Origin: Chloroflexota bacterium
GTDB lineage: Bacteria; Chloroflexota; UBA6077
NCBI GenBank assembly: GCA_021786215.1
Contig: JAJYNT010000477.1
Location: 1 to 5,600, forward strand
Reading direction: 5' to 3'
Length of the DNA stretch: 5,600 nt
The translations under genes were made by a program, and so were the position numbers. This document shows, one piece after another, positions 1 to 5,600 of this stretch (position 1 is its first letter; every line of letters starts with the position of its first letter). The notes beneath the pieces were generated by a model. That model did not search any database, was not told the origin of the DNA, and saw only the letters and a list, made by a program, of their open reading frames with translations.

Positions 1-80
1 GCTAGTCTGGGCCGCCCCTTCCGGGGCTTGGGCGAGTCCCTCCCCGACCACCTCTCCCTATGGTGCAATCTCAGCCAAGA
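1..80. other. Non-coding stretch downstream of the glycoside hydrolase gene
   Basis: No gene is supported in these 80 bases, which follow the stop codon of the glycoside hydrolase. On the minus strand the stretch carries a purine-rich segment (GGGAGAGG, then CGGGGAGGGA) that loosely resembles the arms of the palindromic repeat at 1889-1939, and then a short GC hairpin at 14-27. The resemblance may only reflect GC-rich composition. The window ends here, so the next gene cannot be seen. Confidence 0.5.
14..27 (-). terminator. Short GC hairpin past the hydrolase stop, possible weak terminator
   Basis: The minus-strand transcript reads GCCCC-GGAA-GGGGC: a perfect 5-bp all-GC stem closed by a GNRA-type tetraloop, 53 nt beyond the TAG stop of the glycoside hydrolase. 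No U-run follows (the next bases are GGCCCAG), so it is not a textbook intrinsic terminator. It could stabilise the 3' end or mark a Rho-dependent end, but the stem is short enough to be chance in GC-rich DNA. Confidence 0.25.
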
Positions 81-1862
81 CTACTGGAACTTGACGCGGG
101 CCTGTCGTCGGACCCGAGCCCTGAACATCATCAGCGCGCCCACCAGCCCTACCACCATGATCGCCAGCAGATAGGGGAGGTAGTGGCGAGCCGTCTGGAG
201 AGGCGAGACTGGCGTCGGGGCGTTAACGATCTCCCCGTCCAGGGCGAAGGCGCCCATGGTCGTTATCTTGAACTGGTGCCGTCCGTTAGCGAGGCCGCTG
301 GCCACCGGAATCTCCTGCTGCCATGCAGGGCTAGCGGCTTTCTCATTCAGAATGGCCCGGCCCGAACCATCCCTGGGTAGCTGGTTGGCGGCTTGAGGCG
401 TGCCGTCTATCTCCACGTAGGCCGGCCCGTAGCTGGGCCCCTTGGGAACCACAAGGGTGAGGTCGGTTCCATCGAAGGTTCCGGAGATCGTATTCCCGGC
501 GGCGCGGGTTTCTTTCATCCCTCCAAGGCAGGCCTGTGGATCGCTGACCTCTTTCCAGTTGCCCTGGTACTTGAGAACCCAATCGTCCTCCTGAAAGTAG
601 CCGCGGTGTATCGCGGGTGGTTGAGTTCCAAAAGCCTTGACGGCGTTATAGATGGGGTGGATGGCGAAGTCGGGCCCCACCATGCGGAAGTAGTAGAAGG
701 GTTGATTTTTTTCGTGATCGTCCACCCGCTTGAAGAACCAGATGTTCATCACCCCCATCCAGGGCCACTGCTCGGCCGCACGCTGGAAGGCTCGCACGGT
801 GTACTGGGCCTGTAGCCGCTCGCTCACCCTGCCGAAAACCGGCGCCGCCTTCACCGAGTCGGGCTGTGCGTTCCATCCCATCTCCGAGACCCAGATCGGC
901 TTGGCGGCGTCGCCGTTCTTGACCATGATCTGCCGGTCCAGAAGTGGCCGGGAGAAGTTCACGTCGTTCAACGTCAGCCGCTGGTCGTCCGGGCCGGAGC
1001 GGAGGCCGTAGGCCTGAACCGAGAGGATGTCGAAGTAGTTCTTAGCCCCGGCATCGTACATCTGCTGCAGGTAGATCTGATCGTCCATAGCTCGCCAAGA
1101 TTGCTCGATGGTGGGGGCCAGCCCCGCGGAGAGTATTACGCAGTTCGGATCGGCTTCCTTGGCCCGCTCGTAGCCGATCTTCAGCAGCTTCACGTAGGCC
1201 CTGGCGTCGACCGGTTTGTTGCCCCATTCGCTGGAAAGGTTGGGCTCGTTCCACAGCTGGTAATACTTGACCTTCCCCTTGTAGCGGCTCACCACCTGAT
1301 AGACGAAATCGCCGTAGTCGTTCAAGTTGTCCGGAGGGGTGCTGGGCCACGGGTTGTTGGGATGAGCCCACCGCGGCGACGTGTCCAGTCGAACGATCAT
1401 CTGGATCCCGTACTGATTGGCCAAATTCACTATGTTGTCGAACTTGGCCCAACTGCTCTGGTTGTACTTGGTGTCCCAGAACTCTCCCTTGGCCGGTTCC
1501 TCGATGTCTTCCCAGGGGAACTGTTGGCGGATCCAGCCGATCCCCGCGTCCTTGATCATTTGCAGGGTCTCGCGCCGCTTGTTAACGTCGGCCTCCTGCT
1601 CGAGGAAGGTGTTTACCCCCAGAGGGTTGATCCCCGTGTAACGCATGGGCACCATATCATCCGTGTTAACCTTCTGCGGGTTTAGGCTGGAGGTGAAAGC
1701 GATTACCTGGTTGCGTCGCTCGGTGCCCAGTTTGGCCAGCAGGGCGGCGCGCACGCTCCCGACGTTGACGGCCACAGCTAGCGACACAACGGCTGCCACT
1801 CCCAAGATGAGTACCAGCCAGCGGCCTAACGCCTTGCGTCTTAGTCTGGGGGATCTATACAT
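81..1862 (-). CDS. Membrane-anchored clan GH-A glycoside hydrolase (GH39/PslG-like) with C-terminal beta-sandwich-like domain
   Basis: A 593-residue protein. A basic N-terminus (MYRSPRLRRK) precedes a hydrophobic segment at about 15-35. The catalytic region spans roughly 75-415 and looks like a (beta/alpha)8 clan GH-A fold: WIRQQFPW (110-117), the acid/base motif YQLWNEPN with E206, and the nucleophile motif IWVSEMGW with E327. Both catalytic glutamates are intact. Residues about 420-548 look like a galactose-binding-like beta-sandwich (VVPKGPSYGPAYVEIDGTPQ, then SGLANGRHQFKI). A second hydrophobic segment (about 561-580) is followed by an arginine-rich tail, so by the positive-inside rule both ends are cytoplasmic and the enzyme faces outward, unless the N-terminal segment is cleaved. 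The start is supported by AGAGGAA at 1868-1874, 5 nt upstream. The family includes PslG, a glycosidase encoded in an exopolysaccharide locus, and the two glycosyltransferases upstream fit such a role. The substrate is unknown; GH5-like or other GH-A families remain possible. Confidence 0.85.
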   Translation of the reverse strand: MYRSPRLRRKALGRWLVLILGVAAVVSLAVAVNVGSVRAALLAKLGTERRNQVIAFTSSLNPQKVNTDDMVPMRYTGINPLGVNTFLEQEADVNKRRETLQMIKDAGIGWIRQQFPWEDIEEPAKGEFWDTKYNQSSWAKFDNIVNLANQYGIQMIVRLDTSPRWAHPNNPWPSTPPDNLNDYGDFVYQVVSRYKGKVKYYQLWNEPNLSSEWGNKPVDARAYVKLLKIGYERAKEADPNCVILSAGLAPTIEQSWRAMDDQIYLQQMYDAGAKNYFDILSVQAYGLRSGPDDQRLTLNDVNFSRPLLDRQIMVKNGDAAKPIWVSEMGWNAQPDSVKAAPVFGRVSERLQAQYTVRAFQRAAEQWPWMGVMNIWFFKRVDDHEKNQPFYYFRMVGPDFAIHPIYNAVKAFGTQPPAIHRGYFQEDDWVLKYQGNWKEVSDPQACLGGMKETRAAGNTISGTFDGTDLTLVVPKGPSYGPAYVEIDGTPQAANQLPRDGSGRAILNEKAASPAWQQEIPVASGLANGRHQFKITTMGAFALDGEIVNAPTPVSPLQTARHYLPYLLAIMVVGLVGALMMFRARVRRQARVKFQ

Positions 1863-1867
1863 GGGAG

Positions 1868-1874
1868 TTCCTCT
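1868..1874 (-). promoter_or_regulatory. Ribosome-binding site of the glycoside hydrolase gene
   Basis: The minus strand reads AGAGGAA, 5 nt before the ATG at 1862-1860. It lies only 14 nt after the last base of the double hairpin (1889), so the hairpin is part of the leader if transcription comes from upstream. There is no room for a promoter between the hairpin and the start codon. Confidence 0.7.
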
Positions 1875-1888
1875 GACCTAACCCCCGG

Positions 1889-1939
1889 CCCCTTCCCCAC
1901 CGGGGAAGGGGAGATTCCCCTCCCCGTTTCGGGGAGGGG
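1889..1939. repeat. Tandem pair of perfect 10-bp hairpins (GC-rich palindromic repeat)
   Basis: Hairpin A is at 1889-1911: arms CCCCTTCCCC (1889-1898) and GGGGAAGGGG (1902-1911) around the loop ACC. Hairpin B is at 1917-1939: arms CCCCTCCCCG (1917-1926) and CGGGGAGGGG (1930-1939) around the loop TTT. All 20 base pairs are perfect, and 5 nt (AGATT) separate the two. The flanks TAACCCCCGG (1879-1888) and CAGGGGAGAGG (1940-1950) look like part of the same element. This style of C-rich/G-rich palindrome is, from memory, a dispersed intergenic repeat in Chloroflexota genomes. It sits between the DUF503 stop and the hydrolase start. Neither hairpin is followed by a U-run in the minus-strand transcript, so it is more likely a REP-like element, attenuator or mRNA stabiliser than a classic terminator. 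Confidence 0.85.
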
Positions 1940-1960
1940 CAGGGGAGAGGTCCGTGTCTT

Positions 1961-2254
1961 TCACAGCACCGGGGTGATGTCTATCTGGTAATCGGTCATC
2001 TCTGCCTCCGGCGATGCCCCCTCGATGAAGTTGACGACGGTGGACAGCACCTCATTGGCATGTTGGGTTTCATTCGCGGCGACGGCTACGCCGATGACCG
2101 CTCGCTGCCACAGGTCCTGGTCTTCGATCTCGGCGGCGGAGACGTTGAACTGGTTGTGTACTCGGGCGATTATGGATTTCACCACGTGACGTTTCTCTTT
2201 CAGGGAGTGGGAATCCGGCAGGTGGAGCACCACCCGGGCTGCACCGACTATCAT
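1961..2254 (-). CDS. ylxP: DUF503 (YlxP-family) small protein
   Basis: A 97-residue protein with the whole DUF503 pattern: MIVGAARVVLHLPDSHSLKEKR at the N-terminus, then NQFNVSAAEIEDQDLWQRAVIGVAVAAN (34-61). The length is typical of the family. No signal peptide or membrane segment is seen, so it should be cytosolic. In many Firmicutes ylxP lies in the nusA-infB-rbfA translation operon; its molecular function is not firmly established. The start is well supported by AGGAGG at 2261-2266, 6 nt before ATG. Here it lies between a glycosyltransferase and a glycoside hydrolase, 96 nt and 98 nt away respectively, without translation genes in view. The family assignment is strong; the symbol is given by family resemblance only, and a role in polysaccharide production would be conjecture. 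Confidence 0.9.
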   Translation of the reverse strand: MIVGAARVVLHLPDSHSLKEKRHVVKSIIARVHNQFNVSAAEIEDQDLWQRAVIGVAVAANETQHANEVLSTVVNFIEGASPEAEMTDYQIDITPVL

Positions 2255-2350
2255 CCTGAGCCTCCTGACAGTATTAACGAAACATGCAGGAAAATGGGTA
2301 CAGCTGAGGAGAGACTGAAGAGACTGAATGGATCGATAGAACGCTCGGGA
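2255..2350. other. Gap between glycosyltransferase and DUF503 with a 9-bp tandem duplication
   Basis: This 96-nt gap is the most AT-rich non-coding stretch in the window. It holds two adjacent exact copies of GAGACTGAA (2311-2319 and 2320-2328; TTCAGTCTC on the minus strand). On the minus strand the sequence TTTCGTTAATACTG lies just before the ribosome-binding site and contains an AATACT that matches a -10 box at 4 of 6 positions, but there is no convincing -35 box at proper spacing. A promoter for DUF503 is therefore possible but not shown. No intrinsic terminator is seen after the glycosyltransferase stop. Confidence 0.4.
2261..2266 (-). promoter_or_regulatory. Consensus ribosome-binding site of the DUF503 gene
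   Basis: The minus strand reads AGGAGG, a perfect anti-16S match, with 6 nt to the ATG at 2254-2252. It is the strongest Shine-Dalgarno site in the window and settles the start. It suggests this gene is translated independently rather than by coupling to the glycosyltransferase ending at 2351. Confidence 0.8.
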
Positions 2351-3622
2351 TCATTGGAGAGTGTCCTCTCGGTCCTGCATATCGTCCCGTTCGTTTCCGC
2401 GGCCGCGCGTCTCCGCGTCCTGATAGACTTCCAGCAGCCGCGGGGCAACCTTGTTCCAGTCGAATCGCTCCTGGGCAGCCAGTAAGCCGTGAGCCCCCAT
2501 CTGCCGCCGCATTTCTCCGTCCTCCAGCAGCCGAAGCACGGATGCCCCGAACTGCTCAGGAGAATCGCCCAACAGCACCTCCTGACCCTCTATCAGGTCG
2601 ATCCCCTCGGCGCCTATTCGAGTGGATACCACCGGCAGCCCGGCCGCCAGCGCTTCCAGGATCTTCAGCCGCGCTCCGCCAGCTATCCGTATCGGGGCGA
2701 CGAAGATGCTGCTCTGGGCGAAATATGGACGTATGTCCTCCACTGCCCCGGTAACCACCACTCTTGGATCGAGTGCGGCCAGACGTTGAACCGACGCGGT
2801 AGGGGCTCGACCGACGATCCGAAGCTTTACCTCCGGGTGCCGTTCGGCTATGTCCGGAAACACGGCCGAGACAAACCACTCCATGGCGTCCACGTTGGGA
2901 CGATAGTCCATGGTGCCGGTGAACAGCAGCCCCGATGGATCCACCTCTGCCGGGGTTTCCTGAACGTAGAAGGCACTGTCGACACCGTTGGGGATCACGT
3001 GCAGCCGGGCTTCGGGAGCCAGGACACGCAGGGCTTCGGCATCGGTTTCAGAGACCGCGAGGACCGTGTCGGCCGTGCGACAGGCCCATGCTTCATATCG
3101 GCGAAGCTTCAGGTGCTGTACCGTGGAGTAGAGCGCCTTGGGCCACGATCCCATCTGCTCGAGACCCACGGCGGCCGCCCTGGCCTGGAGACGATACTCG
3201 GCGTTGTGATCGTCGAAGACCAGACAGGCTCTAGGGGCTGCGGCTCTCACGATCGGCAGGTACCTCGCCATCTCGAGGCCTTCAACCTGGATGACATCGT
3301 ACCGATTGCCGTTGGCCACAGCTCGGAGGATATCAGTGAGGCCATCAGAACGGAGGCGGACGGCTAGGTCAGGCTCTGTGGAGAAGAGCACTGTTTCCAA
3401 TCGGGCGGCTTTGGTGCGCTCCGATGGCGCAGGGAGCACCCATATCTGCCCGCACAGTTTCTGCAGCTGTGAGGCCTTGTGGAGGCTTTCGCCGGATCGG
3501 ACGAAGGAGACTAGGTCCACTTGATGGACCGCGGCGGCGGCTCTCAGAAGGTGGTAGTTTCGAATCTGTGTGCCCTGGTGTGGGGGGAACGGTAGCTGAG
3601 GGGTTAGAAACAGGATCCTCAT
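2351..3622 (-). CDS. GT4-type glycosyltransferase, similar to PEP-CTERM/EpsH1-type sugar transferases
   Basis: A 423-residue GT-B fold transferase with no signal peptide or membrane span, so a cytosolic enzyme using an activated sugar. The N-terminal acceptor domain starts MRILFLTPQLPFPPHQG and continues to RNYHLLRAA, a pattern I associate with sugar transferases of exosortase-linked exopolysaccharide systems. It also has VFDDHNAEY (135-143) and IPNGVD (210-215). The C-terminal donor domain has LLFTGTMDYRPNVDAMEWF (232-250) and GGARLKILEALAAGLPVVS (315-333), the GT4 nucleotide-sugar loop, with E323 as the likely conserved glutamate. The tail from about 402 is short, highly charged and probably disordered. 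The start overlaps the previous gene's stop as ATGA (3619-3622), with AAGGAA at 3627-3632 as ribosome-binding site, so translation is probably coupled. Donor and acceptor sugars cannot be told. The two glycosyltransferases differ enough in motifs not to be a recent duplication. Confidence 0.88.
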   Translation of the reverse strand: MRILFLTPQLPFPPHQGTQIRNYHLLRAAAAVHQVDLVSFVRSGESLHKASQLQKLCGQIWVLPAPSERTKAARLETVLFSTEPDLAVRLRSDGLTDILRAVANGNRYDVIQVEGLEMARYLPIVRAAAPRACLVFDDHNAEYRLQARAAAVGLEQMGSWPKALYSTVQHLKLRRYEAWACRTADTVLAVSETDAEALRVLAPEARLHVIPNGVDSAFYVQETPAEVDPSGLLFTGTMDYRPNVDAMEWFVSAVFPDIAERHPEVKLRIVGRAPTASVQRLAALDPRVVVTGAVEDIRPYFAQSSIFVAPIRIAGGARLKILEALAAGLPVVSTRIGAEGIDLIEGQEVLLGDSPEQFGASVLRLLEDGEMRRQMGAHGLLAAQERFDWNKVAPRLLEVYQDAETRGRGNERDDMQDREDTLQ

Positions 3623-4725
3623 GGCTTTCCTTCTACGACTTTGTGATATACGGCCATGGTCTCCCGCGCCGTCTTCTCCCAGGAAAAGAGCGAAGCACGT
3701 CGAAGCCCGAGCCCGATCAGCCTTTGTCTCAAGCCCCCATCCGCCAGTAGCCTTCCCATGGCAGCTGCCAGCCCCTCTACGTCGTCTGGAGCCACCAACA
3801 AAGCCGCCTCACCCACGATCTCCGGGAGCGAGGAGACGTTGGATGCTATCACTGGAGTGCCACAGGCCATAGCCTCCAGGACGGGATGGCCGAAGCCTTC
3901 GTAGAGGGAGGGTAGAACGAGGCAGGCGGCGCAATTGTAATAGTATACCAACCGCGAGGCCTCCACTGATCCCACGAATCTGACCTCGTCTCCCAGACCG
4001 AGCTCCTCCCGCACCCTGTATAGCTCCTGGTTCAGCCAGCCCTGGCCGCCCACAACCACCAGCGGCACGCGATGGGCCTTCCACACCCGGGCGAAGGCCC
4101 GCAGCAGGGTGGGAAGGTTCTTGCGAGGCTCCATGGTGCCGACAAAGAGGATGAAGCGATCCGGCAGCTCCAACTCTTGTCGCCACGCTTCTAACTCCGC
4201 TGCCTCAAGAGGCCGGCATTCTGGGGATACGCCCGAGTGCACCACGGTGATCTTCTCCGGGTCCACGGATAGCAGTTCCAACAGATCCCTCTTGGTGGAA
4301 TGCGATACCGCGATCACCTGGTCGGCGCTCTCCACGGCACGGGCGATCTGTCCATAGTAGCTGGCGCTTTCTCGAGTCAACAGATCTGGGAATCGCAGAA
4401 AGGCCAGGTCGTGGACGGTTATCACGGAGCGACATCTGCGGCGAAAGGGCGGGATGAAATCCGGGCTGTGCAGCACATCTATCGAAAAGCGGAGCAGTTC
4501 CATTGGCAGCGCGATCTGCTCCCTATGGTGATGAGGCGGTGTCGCCAGCCTGGAGCGTCTCAGGGTGGCAGGCCAAATCTGTTCGGGGCCGGCCTTTCTG
4601 CTCTCCAACACCGTGATCTCGTCTCCCGTGTTCAGGGCAGCCATGGCATGCAGCAACCTGAGGGCGTACTGGCTGATGCCCCCCTGGATGTAGGACACCA
4701 ACCTCGCGTCGATGGCGATCCTCAT
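3619..4725 (-). CDS. GT4 family glycosyltransferase
   Basis: A 368-residue retaining GT-B transferase, cytosolic and without membrane spans. From the chosen start the order is: MRIAIDARLVSYIQGGISQY with the GGISQY acceptor-side loop (15-20); ITVHDLAF (102-109); IAVSHSTKRDL; VVHSGVSPE; then the donor domain with ILFVGTMEPRKNLPTLLRAF (192-211), and SLYEGFGHPVLEAMACGTPV (273-292) containing the EX7E pair E276 and E284. This is the pattern of GT4 enzymes that add mannose, rhamnose or similar sugars during O-antigen and exopolysaccharide assembly; the exact sugar is not readable. The ATG at 4725 is preferred because it gives the family-typical MRIAIDAR start, overlaps the upstream stop as ATGA, and has GGAG 5 nt upstream. 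An in-frame ATG at 4746 would add 7 residues but has a poor ribosome-binding site. The stop overlaps the next glycosyltransferase as ATGA. Confidence 0.9.
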   Translation of the reverse strand: MRIAIDARLVSYIQGGISQYALRLLHAMAALNTGDEITVLESRKAGPEQIWPATLRRSRLATPPHHHREQIALPMELLRFSIDVLHSPDFIPPFRRRCRSVITVHDLAFLRFPDLLTRESASYYGQIARAVESADQVIAVSHSTKRDLLELLSVDPEKITVVHSGVSPECRPLEAAELEAWRQELELPDRFILFVGTMEPRKNLPTLLRAFARVWKAHRVPLVVVGGQGWLNQELYRVREELGLGDEVRFVGSVEASRLVYYYNCAACLVLPSLYEGFGHPVLEAMACGTPVIASNVSSLPEIVGEAALLVAPDDVEGLAAAMGRLLADGGLRQRLIGLGLRRASLFSWEKTARETMAVYHKVVEGKP

Positions 4726-4740
4726 GAAAGCTCCGGATCG
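4716..4740 (-). promoter_or_regulatory. Hairpin presenting ribosome-binding site and start codon in its loop
   Basis: In the minus-strand mRNA, CGATCC (4740-4735) can pair perfectly with GGATCG (4721-4716). The 13-nt loop GGAGCTTTCATGA (4734-4722) contains exactly the GGAG ribosome-binding site, the start ATG of the glycosyltransferase and the overlapping TGA stop of the hydrolase. Such a fold would leave the start site single-stranded and could favour reinitiation. A competing fold exists because GGATCGATCC (4735-4744) is itself a palindrome. The pairing is seen in the sequence; its use is inference, and a 6-bp stem may be chance. Confidence 0.35.
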
Positions 4741-5600
4741 ATCCATAACCGACCTGAGTCATTGTACAGGTGACCCATGCCGATCTCCGGATCGTGGGGG
4801 AAGATCAGTAGAATTCGCTCCTCCATGGCCCACCGCTGTATCCGGCGCCGGGTCTCAATGCTGCGTATCGGATCCAGATCGTAGGCCGCAACCCAGGCCA
4901 GTTTCTCCATGTGGATGGCGAATGGCGAGACGTCGCCCGTGTAGAGGGCCTTCTGCCCGTCCGACTCCATCAGTATGCTCTGATGGTGAGGCGTATGGCC
5001 TGGCGACAGTATGCAGCGAACGTGGGGGGTTACTTGAGTGTCTCCATCTATCAATTCCAGGCGATGGTATTCTTGTATAGGCAGCAAGTTCTCGGGCAGA
5101 TAGGTTGCTCTGGTGCGCTCGTTCGGGTGATTGGCGTCCTCCCATTCCCCTCGCTGGATCAGGTAGCTGGCCTGGGGAAAGGTTGGGACGGTTCGGGTTC
5201 CTTCCTGGATCGTGTTTCCTCCTGAGTGGTCAGAGTGCAGATGAGTGTTGATGAACAGGCTCACCTGGTCCCTCTCCACGCCCAGCTCCTTCAGCCGGGC
5301 CGGAAGATCTCCGGTCCGAGTGATCCCCATCAACTTGCGGGTGCGCTGCTCCAGCTTGCTGCCGTAGCCGGCGTCCACCACGATGATCTGCTCTCCGTCC
5401 CTTATCAGCAGGCTGTTCACCCCCATGCCAATCCTGTTGAGGTCGTCGGCCGGGTGCTTCTTCCCCCACATCATCCTGGGAACAACCCCGAACATTCCCC
5501 CGCCATCTACAAGAGCGAAGCCATCCGATATCAGGAAAAGTTCTACGTCTCCGATGCGCACCTGGAACTCCAATCTAGTTGGGGTTACTGAGTCGAACAT
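4722..5600 (-). CDS. Metallo-beta-lactamase-fold hydrolase (lactonase-like)
   Basis: A protein of up to 292 residues with a complete dinuclear metal site of the MBL superfamily: THLHSDHSGGN gives H120, H122, D124 and H125; SPGHTPHHQ gives H202; YTGDVS gives the bridging D223; FPHDP gives H269. The HxHxDH signature with GHTP..HQS is like that of AHL-lactonase/AiiA-type and related MBL hydrolases, but the substrate cannot be set by motif alone; esters, lactones or organophosphates are all possible. No signal peptide is seen, so it is probably cytosolic. It is the first visible gene of the unit and its TGA stop overlaps the glycosyltransferase start. The ATG used is the last triplet of the window, so its ribosome-binding site is out of view. 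A GTG at 5561 (residue 14), with GGAG 6 nt upstream, would give a 279-residue protein starting at RIGDVELFLISDG, which is where relatives commonly begin. The true start is therefore uncertain, and one beyond the window is not excluded. Confidence 0.87.
   Translation of the reverse strand: MFDSVTPTRLEFQVRIGDVELFLISDGFALVDGGGMFGVVPRMMWGKKHPADDLNRIGMGVNSLLIRDGEQIIVVDAGYGSKLEQRTRKLMGITRTGDLPARLKELGVERDQVSLFINTHLHSDHSGGNTIQEGTRTVPTFPQASYLIQRGEWEDANHPNERTRATYLPENLLPIQEYHRLELIDGDTQVTPHVRCILSPGHTPHHQSILMESDGQKALYTGDVSPFAIHMEKLAWVAAYDLDPIRSIETRRRIQRWAMEERILLIFPHDPEIGMGHLYNDSGRLWIDPELS
5568..5571 (-). promoter_or_regulatory. Candidate ribosome-binding site for an internal GTG start of the MBL hydrolase
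   Basis: The minus strand reads GGAG followed by 6 nt (TTCCAG) and then GTG at 5561-5559, in frame with the hydrolase. Spacing and sequence match the other sites in this window (GGAG or AGGA with 5-6 nt). If used, the first 13 residues from the ATG at 5600 are not translated from this start. Confidence 0.4.

Noticed and set aside
706..712. Run of seven A (minus strand) inside the glycoside hydrolase, considered as a frameshift or slippage site
   Set aside because: The reading frame runs on through it in family-like sequence (DDHEKNQPFYYF) without a break, and no downstream stimulatory structure or alternative frame extension was found.
1101..1685. Plus-strand open frame of 194 codons opposite the glycoside hydrolase
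   Set aside because: It is antisense to the catalytic barrel that contains both active-site glutamates. No recognisable domain is seen, and its openness follows from the codon bias of the real gene.
1889..1939. Double hairpin as a classical intrinsic terminator for the upstream unit
   Set aside because: The stems are strong, but neither is followed by a U-run on the minus strand (AATCT after one, CCGGGGG after the other), so the standard terminator form is not met.
1889..1939. Double hairpin as a fragment of a CRISPR array
   Set aside because: There are only two non-identical palindromes 5 nt apart, with no spacer-sized intervals and no cas gene nearby.
2489..3367. Long plus-strand open frame (292 codons) opposite the second glycosyltransferase
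   Set aside because: It lies fully antisense to a clear GT4-type gene. Its translation is rich in Arg, Gly, Pro and His with no family motif, as expected of a GC-rich shadow frame.
4726..4746. Seven-residue N-terminal extension of the first glycosyltransferase (start ATG at 4746)
   Set aside because: The downstream ATG at 4725 has GGAG at 5 nt, an ATGA overlap and the conserved MRIAIDAR start, whereas the upstream ATG has no good ribosome-binding site.
5226..5591. Plus-strand open frame of 121 codons opposite the start of the MBL hydrolase
   Set aside because: It is antisense to the conserved N-terminal half of the MBL protein and shows no domain of its own.

Overview
All five supportable genes in this window lie on the minus strand. 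Read in the direction of transcription (right to left) they are: a metallo-beta-lactamase-fold hydrolase (5600-4722), a GT4 glycosyltransferase (4725-3619), a second GT4-type glycosyltransferase (3622-2351), a small DUF503/YlxP-family protein (2254-1961), and a membrane-anchored clan GH-A glycoside hydrolase with a C-terminal beta-sandwich-like domain (1862-81). No tRNA, rRNA, CRISPR array, transposase or integrase gene was seen.

The first three genes form a tight unit. Both junctions are ATGA stop/start overlaps (4722-4725 and 3619-3622), so the hydrolase and the two glycosyltransferases are almost certainly cotranscribed and probably translationally coupled. DUF503 follows after a 96-nt gap with a perfect AGGAGG ribosome-binding site. 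The glycoside hydrolase follows after a 98-nt gap filled by two perfect 10-bp hairpins in tandem.

The likely theme is synthesis and remodelling of a surface or secreted polysaccharide. Two cytosolic GT4 enzymes would add sugars to a lipid-linked acceptor. The downstream glycosidase, held at the outer face of the membrane, could trim or release the product, much as the glycosidase PslG does in the Psl exopolysaccharide locus of Pseudomonas. This pathway is inferred from gene families and neighbourhood; the sugars cannot be read from the sequence.

The DNA is GC-rich, Shine-Dalgarno sites are strong, and the intergenic CCCCTCCCC/GGGGAGGGG palindromes resemble repeats that I recall as scattered through Chloroflexota genomes (Anaerolineae and relatives). 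Chloroflexota is my best guess, held with moderate confidence because no marker gene is present. I do not see a clearly undescribed system. The points most worth following are the double hairpin before the hydrolase, the start codon displayed in a hairpin loop at the first operon junction, and the polysaccharide gene neighbourhood of DUF503.
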